64,000 bases of DNA. Source: Haberlea rhodopensis. Its lineage: Eukaryota; Streptophyta; Magnoliopsida; Lamiales; Gesneriaceae. The stretch is from NCBI GenBank assembly GCA_907163345.1, contig CAJQUN010000003.1, positions 8,784,821 through 8,848,820 of the forward strand, given 5' to 3'. The translations under genes and the position numbers were made by a program. The notes beneath the pieces are model-generated. The model was not told where the DNA came from, did not search any database, and worked only from the letters and a program-made list of their open reading frames with translations. Below are positions 1 to 9,700 of the stretch, in pieces. Within the stretch, counting starts at the first letter, position 1, and each line of letters opens with the position of its first letter.

Positions 1-3000
1 GTTATTTCATTATCCTTTGTCATGAGCGTCGCCTTCAATTCTTCAATCTCTGTTACAAGTAATGCATCTTGAAGAATATCTTGGACTTGTGTGGCATCAA
101 GTTCATTCATTTCTTCAGACAGATTGGCGACATTTTCTTCGTTCTGGGCTGGTTCCTCATCAATAGCTACATCCACCATGTTGCCCTCCATTTCAATGTA
201 TTCATCATTGCATATATTTTCCTCTGTACTTTGTTGCTTCAGTTCCATGAGGACTCCGGCAATGGTGGAGTCCGCTGTTGTCAAATATTCAGCTGTTTTA
301 ATGTTTGAAGTCAAATCGGGAAGTTGATATGTTATTGGAGCTTCTGTAGCACAAGTAATGGCTTTATTCAGCATTTCATCTTCTTCAACAGAAATTTGCA
401 GAGTTTTTTTTACTATCTGCAATTGAATTGTTGGAAGTCTAGTTAAATTGCATGCACCAGCATAGTTTCATTGCATGCACCAGTGTAATTAAATTGCATC
501 TACCTAATGAACTATCGGTGCATGTATATCACATGCATCGATAGAAACAAAATGATTATTAATGCTTGTGTATTTACATGCATTGTTAGTACATATCAAG
601 TAATATAATTATAAAATATATATATATATATTCAAGCCTCACATGTTGGATAAAGACAACTAATGGTCTACCGGTGCATGTTAAATCACATGCACCGATA
701 GAAAAAAATGTGAATTGGTGCATGTGTATTTACATGCACCGATTGATTCAAGTTGTTCATGTTTGATAAATGCAACTTTGTTTTATGCTTGTGTATTTAC
801 ATGCATCGTTAGTACATTTCAAGTAAAAACATTATCATTATAAAGATTTATTCAAGCATCGCATGTTATATAATTGCATGCACCAGTATCGAAAAATTGC
901 ATGCACCAGCACAAGTTAAATTGCATGCACCAACATAGTTAAATTGAATGTACAAGAAACTTACATAATCACGGGCAAGCTCTTTGATGTCAATGTTTTG
1001 AATCCTTTGGTAAAAATCCTCAAGATTCCACTTAAGGAACCTTGGGATAAGGTTGGGCTGGACTGGATTTATGAGCAATGTCCTCTCACATAACCAATAC
1101 TGCAAAGTATATAGAATCGATGTTATTTTATAAACATGAAGAAATAATTGTTGTTTAAAGATTGATTATAAAGACTTCTTACAGGTAGTAATAGAACACA
1201 GCCGGAGTGTTTTTCAGAGTCAGGCTGCATCAGGCTGTTGAGCAATGTATTCAATATGTGTTTGGACCAGTCGTAGCTGCAAATCATGTCCAGGTCCTCA
1301 ACAACCGATGTGTATGCCCATGGAATGTTCGCTGATTTTGTTGATATGAAAAAGGCTGCAAGAATGTAAAGGGTCACCAAACGAGTAACGTCATTGACAT
1401 CAGTATCAATGCTGCTTTGTGCCTTTATTTTCAATTTTTTGTATATTAAACTCTTGCTCATCCTTATGTCTTTTTTATCTCCTTTCTTTTCTGGAAAGCA
1501 TCTATATAAGAATTCCGTACGTTTGTAATCCTGAAGCTGCATATCAATTTCTTCTTTACCATCTCTTATTCCAAAGAGTATACGCACATCATTTGTCCTG
1601 ATTTTCATTGTATATGATCCAAATGTGAAATCTTGAGATTTTCTGTTGAAGCAGCCAATGATGTCTTTTACTAATATGTCACGCTTTTTGCAATGATCGA
1701 GGACAATTATGTTGGAAAAAATGGAGTTCAGTAAAGGCCAGAACGGTGTCTTCATTAGCACTCTGATGTGAACTTGACTGAGTTCAAGTGCCTTTATCTC
1801 TGTTATAACTGCCTGTAGGTTGACCCGATATGTGGTTTGTTTATTCCATCTTTTTGTAATTTCTTCTGAGCTTGGTGATGATGGAGGTGTAACTGAGAGA
1901 AAATTATATGTTAGTTAAAAAACTAAAACAATGAATTTAATAAATTGACTTCATCGGTGCATGCAGATAGCTTGTCGGTGCATGTATGTACAATTGGGGC
2001 ATGTAAATACACAAGCATTAAATTTTGTTTTTTTTAGTACATCTCAAGTAAAATCATAATAAAATATATATTCAAGCGTCGCATGTTGTATAAATGCAGT
2101 TAAAGAACTATTGGTGCATGTATTTCACATGCACCGATAGAAACAAATGTCAAATATTTACATGTTGGATAAATGCAATGTTTTATACACATGCACCGAT
2201 AGAAACCAAATGTGAATTAATGATTGTGTATTTACATGAATCGTTAGTACATATCAAGTAAAATCATTATAAAAGATTTATTCAAGCATCATATGTCGAT
2301 AAATGCAACTAATGGTATACCGGTGCATGTGAAATCACATGCACCGATAAAAAATGTGAATAGGTGCATGTATATTTACATGCACCGATACGTACATATC
2401 AAATAAAATCATAATAAAAGATATATTCAAACTTCGCATGTTGGATAAATACAATTAAAGAAATATCGGTGCATGTATATCACATGCACCGATAGAAACA
2501 AATGTCAAAATATTTACATGTTATATATAAATGCAATGTTTTATATCGGTGCATGTATAATACACATGCACCGACAGAAACCAGCTGTGAATTTATGATT
2601 GTGTATTTACATAAATCGATAGTACATATCAAGTAAAATCAATATAAAAGATTTATTCAAGCATAATATGTCGATAAATGCACTAATGGTATACCGGTGC
2701 ATGTGAAATCACATGCACCGATAGAAAAAAATGTGAATTGGTGCATGTGTATTTACATGCACCGATACATTCATGTAGTTCATTCTGATTAAAAAAAAAC
2801 ATTCAAGTAGCTCATGTTGGATAAAAAGTTGGTGTATGTAATATAAATGCAAGATCAGAGTCTATCGGTGCATGTTAATTACATGCACCGATAGACTCAT
2901 GTTACTTAAGAATAAAAAACTACAAACATTTATAAATGTGGTGTTAATAAGGTATTCAATAGTACTCATGCATTATAGACACAAGCACTTACAGTAGCAC

Positions 3001-3163
3001 ACAAATAGTTTAATACGTGAAAACCCTAGATTAATGATTAAGAAATAGTTTAATATGTGAAAACCGTAGATTAATGATTACCAGATTTTGGAGCACCTTT
3101 TTTCTTTCCCTTGTTGTTTGTTGGTGGTTTGGTTTGAGGAATCTTCTTTGATTTTGGTGCCAT
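1..3163 (-). CDS. Mutator-type (DUF1985/Ulp1-associated-like) protein gene, 5' part, four exons
   Basis: Assembled by eye from splice signals on the minus strand: exon 1 3163-3082 (ATG at 3163), exon 2 1892-1183, exon 3 1099-965, exon 4 416-1 and open to the window edge. Every junction is GT-AG (donors GTAAT, GTAAGA, GTAAGT; acceptors CTCTCAG, TTTGCAG, ATTGCAG) and the phases agree (1, 0, 0). The protein starts with a basic Lys/Pro-rich tail (GKKKGAPK, possible nuclear signal), followed by a helical domain with LYILAAFF and VEDLDMICSYDW, then YWLCERTLL and a W-rich segment, then an acidic region. The middle resembles, from memory, the DUF1985 / plant mobile domain found with Ulp1-like proteases in plant Mutator-like elements; no protease domain lies inside the window. 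The assignment to that family is inference; the exon structure is seen directly. Exon 4 has no ATG and is easily missed by ORF calling. Confidence 0.6.
417..964 (-). repeat. Intron 3 with the same inverted repeats
   Basis: The 548-bp third intron holds three hairpins of the same family (about 513-543, 669-700, 715-744) and five or more copies of the half-unit TTGCATGCACCA near 453-486 and 876-935. The surrounding spacer (TTCAAGC..CATGTTGGATAAA, AGTACATATCAAGTAA) is shared with intron 1, so both introns were filled by one repeat family. No copy is seen in the exons between them. Confidence 0.85.
1893..3081 (-). repeat. Intron 1 with short inverted repeats (GGTGCATGT / ACATGCACC)
   Basis: The 1189-bp first intron of the Mutator-type gene contains at least eight imperfect hairpins of the form TATCGGTGCATGT-(4-10 nt)-ACATGCACCGATA, near 2109-2140, 2318-2350, 2361-2391, 2463-2494, 2543-2576, 2692-2723, 2737-2767 and 2861-2894. 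They sit inside a larger tandem duplication with a period of about 357 bp (segments starting near 2107 and 2464 match almost throughout). Single arms also occur near 1966-1985 and 2188-2202. Confidence 0.85.
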
Positions 3164-3495
3164 TTTTAGGTTTTTGCCTCAGAAGTTTTGACAAAATTAC
3201 AGAAAAATACTTGTACGATTTCGATGAAATTTTTGAAAACTTATAGGAATGTTTGAACGATTTCGATGAAAATGGTGGAGGAATGACTGGAAATTTTTTA
3301 GCGTTGAAGAAGAAGAAGGGGCGCGATGATTTTAAATGTACAGAAAGTTTTCGACGATGAATCTAAAGGAAGAAGGCGAGGGTAATTTAGTAATTTTGCG
3401 CTCAATCGGACTTAAATGAAAGGCAAATAATTTGCTGGACTGGGCCGAAAAAACTTTTATGTGATGATACCGGCCCGAAATTTTCCCTAATATTA
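3164..3495 (-). promoter_or_regulatory. Upstream region and candidate terminal end of a Mutator-like element
   Basis: Directly upstream of the ATG at 3163. Read on the minus strand, the outer end begins GGGAAAATTTCGGGCCGG near 3494 and continues with text such as GGCCCAGTCCAGC and CTAAATTACCCTCGCC, the kind of sequence seen at termini of plant Mutator-like elements. The partner end would be left of the window, so the element and any target duplication cannot be verified here. Confidence 0.35.
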
Positions 3496-4374
3496 AAACT
3501 TGTCACGGAATGGAATCGAATTCGCGATGGTCAAGTTGCAATTTGGGATGCTCACCACTACACTGTAATGGAACTTGTATTTAGCATTGTATATATTTTA
3601 TATAAACACTTTTGCTGGGGGTGGGGCTGCCCCCTGCGCACCCCCTGCCTCCGCCACTGCACATAATATAAGTACACAGATTGAGCTAGACTCAGCGGTG
3701 CACGAATTTTATTTTTGTAATTGATTCCTGAAATAGAACTATTTGAAAATAAAATATTTTAATGGATTTGAACGAAAAATCTTTTATCACCTAGTACCGG
3801 TTATTCCCTTAAAAATCTTGGAACTGGGGGCCTGCCTTTATAACGTTTTTTGTTACTTATTTTGGCTCGATTATAGGTCGATATTTCTTTCAAAGCCGTG
3901 TCTAGATTCAAAGAAAACGTCCTCTTTTGGAAGCACTTGGCATGCATTAATTACGAGCCAATTGCTTAAAAATCGTGAGGGCATTAAAGAGGTAGGTTAT
4001 CTGTTAGCTAAAAGATATATTAAACATTTATTTACGTAGACTGGAAAATTAATTTATAAAATAATGAATTTATAATTGTCAAAAATTGAAAATGACGTAA
4101 AATGATTTAGGATTTCCAAAAAATAAAGATGCTTTAATAAAAACGAAATTTAACAACATAGAATACCAAAATCACAAAAAAAAAAAAAAATTAACAAACA
4201 TAAAAACCACAATTATAATTTTTCATTTATTTATTATGACATGAGAGTTTTAGGAGATTTGATTTGCGTGGGTTCACGTACTGTTTCCATGAGATCATCC
4301 AATTGTTTATTAATGTATAAAAACAATTATTATAGGAATAAGATATATTTCTTAAATGTCCAAGTTCAGTTTAT
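3496..4374. other. Non-coding stretch
   Basis: No gene is visible. A short GC-rich block (3614-3662, CCCCCTGCGCACCCCCTGCC) and an A15-type run near 4177-4191 are the only landmarks; the remainder is AT-rich and full of stops. Confidence 0.5.
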
Positions 4375-4975
4375 GGATTTGTTTGGGTGGGTGGTGGGGT
4401 ATAGCCAGGGAGAGGACCTTGCAGCTTTTGTGATGGTTTCTTGGAGCTTGTGGCTCGATCGAAACCAAATGATATTAAAACGAGGGCGGCTTGAGTCCTC
4501 TGGGGTGCTAGAACCCCGCTGCTGGCAAGGTTAAAATAAACTTGGATGCGGCAGTTGCTCTGGATAAACTATAAAGTTTTCTTTTGGTTGGGGTTGTGGG
4601 GAGATGAGCATGGCGTGGTGCTCTTTGCAATGCTTCGGCGACTACCTGGTATGTGCTCACCTCATTTAGCTGAGGTATATGCGGTGCGTGAAGGTAAAAC
4701 TGATGCAATTGGCTTCACTACACAGCCGTGGATATTGGAGACGGATGCCGTGAACGTGGTTCGAGCTATTGAGCAGAATTCACATTTTGCTCTGGAAGCT
4801 CCGCTGATCGACGACATTGGAAAGGCATGTACGCAATCATAGGATGTGCTGGTTCACTACTGTCCTCGGAATGCTAATCAACTAGCACAGTTCCTCACCA
4901 CTGAGGGGATCAAACTAGGATTGATATTGATTTTGTCGACTCACTTCCGTTACGTTTAACTTCTCCAGTACATAA
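4375..4975 (+). pseudogene. Decayed LINE-type RNase H (RVT_3-like) fragment
   Basis: Translation in mixed frames gives the signature of the RNase H-like domain found at the end of plant LINE polyproteins: an upstream W-SLWLDRNQ segment (about 4435-4470), a first Asp in VKINLDAAV (4532-4558), AEVYAVREG (about 4670-4697), ETDAVNVVRAIE (about 4738-4775) and a final YCPRNANQLAQ (about 4858-4890). Stops and frame changes (for example after the NLDAAV segment and at 4840) break it. It is a remnant with no surrounding reverse transcriptase, probably a 5'-truncated insertion. Host RVT_3 genes share this domain, but the number of breaks makes a working gene unlikely. Confidence 0.6.
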
Positions 4976-5996
4976 GGACATGTGGTTCCTCCATTAATGC
5001 AAGTTTTAGATTCAGTTTAAAAGTATATACGAACATTGACTTTTACCATATTACATATACAACCATAATAATAACCATATTGAACGTAGTGTGACTTAGA
5101 ACTAAGGGTGGATAACGACTTTGAGTTTTCCGGTAATGACCCGATCCATCCGGAACCAAAAACCCTAATAATTCGGGTTCATGATCGGGGAATAACTGAT
5201 AAATCCGACCTGATTTCAATTCTAAGCCTATATCAGAATTTTTTAAATAAAAAAAAAAACAAATTCGGGAACTGTTACCTATCCAAAACCCAAAGTCAGG
5301 TATCCGAATTATTCGGATTCAAGATCGGGTAGATTTTGGGATACCTAAATACCTGATCTTGATTACTCCGGTTCCCCAAAACCCAACCCAATTCCCACCA
5401 ATGCTTAGAACTTGGCATCATAAAATTGGGTTTATTTGATGATACTCCTAGGAACAGTACACTTATCATACATTATGAATATTCCATTTGGAATTTTCTA
5501 ACTGCATGGTGGATGTCCTAAGGGCAGTGTCCCTGGGGGTAGCATCAAAAAATCCATAAAATTGTAATGATTCTTTTTTTTTTTATCACTACAACTTCGC
5601 AACTTGAAGAAAAAATATGGTTATTGTCAACGAATCCCCCTATGCTTTTCTAAATTGGCAGATTACACATATGTGGTTTGAAAATGTACAGTTTATCCCC
5701 TTGTGGTTTTCAAAATAGACAGTTTACTTCATATGGTTTGAAATAGTTAGTTTACCCCCCTGTGATTTATGAAGGTATGCAGTTTACCCATGGTAGTTTG
5801 TGAATATGTGCAAAACATCCCAATCTTATATGCTATATTTTTCATACCACAAGAGAGCAAAGTGTCTATTTTGAAAATCACATTGGATAAAATGAATATT
5901 TACAAATAACATGAGCAAAATATATATTAACGATATCACATTAGATAAAAATATTTATTTATAAATCACATTAATCAAAATATATATTATTGATAC
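4976..5996. other. Non-coding stretch with imperfect short tandem repeats
   Basis: No supportable gene. From about 5655 to 5825 there are four or five degenerate units of roughly 33 bp built around CAGTTTACCCC..GTGGTTTG, typical of decayed Mutator-like ends. From 5870 to 5990 an AT-rich segment (AAATCACATTA..ATAAAA..ATATATATTA) is repeated about twice. Copy A is inserted at its right border. Confidence 0.45.
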
Positions 5997-6637
5997 TAAT
6001 GTCATATGACATATTGATTTTCTCGGGTAAAATCCATTTATGAAGATACAAACCCTAAAAACGCCGAGCAGAAGTTAGATCGAAGAGATGGTTACCGAAC
6101 ACAAGATACTGATCAACATATTATCAAGCATCCTTTGCCCTCTTCGGGATTTTGGTCAAAGTGTAGCGGAAGACCCGGTCATAATTAAAACTAATTAACC
6201 GGCTGGGATTGAACGTGCATTAATGGGGCGGATTTCTCGGACACGCTTGGCTCCCGTCAAGCCACGATCAGAGGACATCATGTTGCTGGTTTTCCGCGAG
6301 TTAGTTACTGAGGGCAGTCCTATAAATACCCTTAGATAACCTCAAAGCAGGGGTTGGATTTTTTAGGGCAAAAGACTCCGAAGAGAGCAAACTTATGTCT
6401 GTTCGGTTCTTTTCGTTATTTCTCTAAAAATATTCGTGTAAGTCATTGAGCGATTTTTTGGTGTGTTTAGAAAGTCTTGTAAGTCACCAATATTCATAGT
6501 GAAGTTTTATACTGGACTAGGTCCCGTGGTTTTTCTCTCAATTTGAGGGTTTTCCACGTAAAAAATCTTGGTGTGTTTTTTGTTATTTTGCATTACCACG
6601 TTACTCTACTTTATAATCAAAATCTCGAATCACATCA
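5997..6637 (+). repeat. 5' LTR of copy A
   Basis: 641 bp, ends CACATCA. The first bases are TAATGT where all intact copies have TGATGT, so the conserved TG terminus has been lost by one substitution. Contains the palindrome TGTCATATGACA just inside the end and a TATA box (see separate entry). Confidence 0.93.
6320..6328 (+). promoter_or_regulatory. LTR promoter TATA box, copy A 5' LTR
   Basis: CTATAAATA about 325 bp into the LTR, kept in all LTR copies of this family in the window (16051-16059 in the 3' LTR; corresponding sites in copies B, C and the decayed LTR at 53020-53495). It is the likely start signal for the genomic RNA. Confidence 0.7.
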
Positions 6638-6638
6638 T

Positions 6639-6656
6639 TGGCGTAGTCCGTGGGAA
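6639..6656 (+). other. Primer-binding site, copy A (mutated)
   Basis: TGGCGTAGTCCGTGGGAA, one base after the LTR end. Copy B has TGGCGCCGTCTGTGGGAA at the same place, so copy A carries three changes in the tRNA-pairing stretch. The TGGCGCC start is usual for plant Ty3 elements; the tRNA is not assigned here. Confidence 0.75.
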
Positions 6657-6719
6657 AATTAAGGGCAAAGACGTTGAAGGAGGACGAGTTTTCTAACAAA
6701 AGATAAATCAAAAGGCAAG

Positions 6720-9700
6720 ATGGCCAGAGGTAAAAGTAGGGGGCAAGCTTCCAGGGGAACTGGATCCAATTGTCATCCATACTCGCTCGATGAACCCGGA
6801 GAAGGGCCAGAAGATGAGGGATCATCTCAACATGTTCCTCGGTCATTTCCAGCTGGGGGAATGCCCATGGAGCATTTGACAGAAATGATAACTAAAACTG
6901 TCGGAGAGATCATGAGGCAATTTATGGCCCCTCCCCAGAAACAAGAAACTGTGCAAGAAGAAGAAGGGGAAGAGTTGGCCTCCGGACAGGAGCCTGAAAA
7001 GGAGCCTGAAAAAGAACCTGAAGAAGTTAGAAATATCCCTAATCATTTGAATGATGAAACTGATAAAGCTTTAAATCGCCAAATGGAAGAGCTGAAAAGT
7101 GAGATGCAGCATATGCGTAATAAGATGGAAGGACGTCTATATCCTCCGCAGAGGAGTACTCCATTTGCTTCCCATGTGGTTGACGATCCCTTGCCCCCAA
7201 ACTTTAGGACTCTGAATGTGGGAAACTATGATGGTGGTACAGATCCCGAAGAATATATGTCTCGATTTGAAAACGCTTCGCTTCTTCATCAACTCACGGA
7301 TGGAGTGAAGTGTCGGGTTTTCCTGACTACATTATCGGGTGCAGCGCAAGCATGGTTTAATCAGTTGCCTGCAAGAATCATAGATTCTTTCCCGAAGTTT
7401 AGTTCTCTATTTTTGCATCAGTTTGCAAGCAGCCGGAGTTGCAAGAGAACAACTCTTAGCCTGTTCGGGATTAAACAAGCGGAGAAGGAATCTCTTCGAG
7501 ATTTTCTGAAAAGATTTAGTCATGCATGTCTTGATATTCCACATGTCACCTCTGAAATACTCATCAGCGCATTCACTCAAGGATTAAAAGAAGGAGATTT
7601 ATTCCGATCTTTGGCGAAAAAGCCACCTTCTGATTATGATGAACTGTTGGGAAGAGCTTCCAAGTACATTAATTTGGAAGAAGCCCAAAGGATGAAGCAA
7701 AGAAGAGATGGTAAAATTGGGGAGGAAGTGAACAGAAAGAATAAACCAGTGGAGCCAATTAAAAGAAGTTTTGACCAGTATCTACCGATGAGACCTCATC
7801 GGGAAGTAGCCATGAACCAAAGTATGCCGAAGAGGGGGCGGGGTGGACCTCATAGGGGGGGATCTTTCCGAGGAGGAATGATCCGAGGAGGGTCCTTCCG
7901 AGGAAGAGGATATCGAGGAGGAGGTTTTCGGGGTGGAAGATCTAATGAGTCTGATGGAGGGCGGGGATTTAACGAGGAGTTCAAAGACAATAATTTCACT
8001 CCTAAAATTAACATAAATCCCGGAAGAGGAGCACCTCAGCCAGTCCCTTGGTCAGTTCGAGGAGAAAGGGTAGAGGGAGAAGAGGAAACCTTGAACAATG
8101 TCCCGAATCGGGGAACTATACACATGATATCCGGAGGAATGTCGGGTGGAGATTCGAACAGAGCAAGAAGGAATCACGCCCGGAAGCTTCAAGTGTTATC
8201 TATTGACCCCAATCATGTACATGAGGGTCCGTCCATATCTTTTGGGCCTGCAGATCTGCAAGGAGTCCATTTTCCTCATGATGATGCGTTGGTTATCTCT
8301 GCTACAGTGGCTAATTATAATGTGCAGAGGATTTTTGTGGACACAGGAAGTTCGGCGGACGTACTTTTTCTTAGTACGTTAAACCAAATGGACTTGGGAA
8401 GCTTACCTATATTGAAAGCGAATACGTCCTTGCACGGATTTGAAAGGGAAGTCATAAATCCGATAGGGCAGGTATCTTTACCAGTTACACTTGGTGAAGA
8501 ATCAAGGATCAAAACAAAGATGATAAATTTTCTCATTGTGGATGCACCATCTTCTTATAATGTAATATTGGGAAGACCAGCCCTAGCTGCTTTCAAAGCC
8601 GTTGCCTCCACCTATCATCTAACCATGAAATTTCCAGTAGGAGAAGAGGTGGGGCAAGTAAGAGGTGATCAAAGCTCATCACGGAAGTGTTATGTGCAAG
8701 AGTTAAGGCAAGAAAGAGAGCAGAATAACGAAGGAAGAGAACGAGGGGGAAGTGAAAAGAGGAAGCGGGGCGAGGAGGAACGAGTAACGCCTGAAGAGGA
8801 GTTCCTCAACATCGAGATGGGTCACCCTACTCGAATTACTAGGGTAGGGTCCCAACTTGATCCAGAATTGAGGGAGAAAGTGGTTAATTGTTTAAATCAA
8901 CACGTGGATGTATTTGCATGGAGTACATCTGATTTAGTGGGAGTAAGACCTGAGGTTGCCGAGCACCGCCTCAACGTAGACCCCAATGTTCGGGCGATAA
9001 GGCAAAAGAGAAGGCATTTTGGACCAGAAAAGGACGCTGCCATTGCCAAGCAGGTAGAAGAGCTGTTAAAGGCAGGCTACATTCGCGAGATCGGTTTCCC
9101 TACATGGCTCTCGAATGTAGTTTTGGTGCCTAAAGCCGGTGATAAGTGGAGAACGTGTGTGGATTTTAGGGATGTGAATAAAGCATGTCCCAAAGATTGT
9201 TATCCCCTGCCCAGGATCGATCAGCTTGTAGATTCTACTGCTGGACATGAATTGTTATGTCTTATGGATGCTTATCAAGGATATCATCAGATCCCTTTGG
9301 CACAGGAGGATCAATCAAAAGTAAGTTTTGTAACAGCATGAGGAACCTTTTGTTATGTGATAATGCCCTTCAGATTGAAAAATGCGGGGGCCACTTATCA
9401 AAGGTTGATGGACAAAATGTTCAAAGAACAAATTGGGCGGAATGTGGAAGTGTATGTGGATGATGTCCTGATCAAGAGCCGAAAAGCCGAAGACTTGGTC
9501 AAAGATATGGAAGAAGTCTTCAATACTTTAAGAAAATTTGGCATGAAGTTGAATCCCGCAAAATGCACTTTCGGGATTCGTAGTGGCAAATTTCTAGGGT
9601 ACATGGTCACGGAAAGGGGTGTTGAAGCTAACCCGGAGAAAATCCGGGCCATACGAGAAATGAACCCCCGAGAACACTAAATGAAGTGCAAAGATTAGCA

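Noticed and set aside
2107..2894. Hairpins read as microRNA precursors
   Set aside because: Stems are only about 9-13 bp with loops of a few bases, far shorter than plant microRNA precursors.
6601..7046. Minus-strand ORFs opposite gag
   Set aside because: They lie over the gag coding frame and LTR end and have no independent support.
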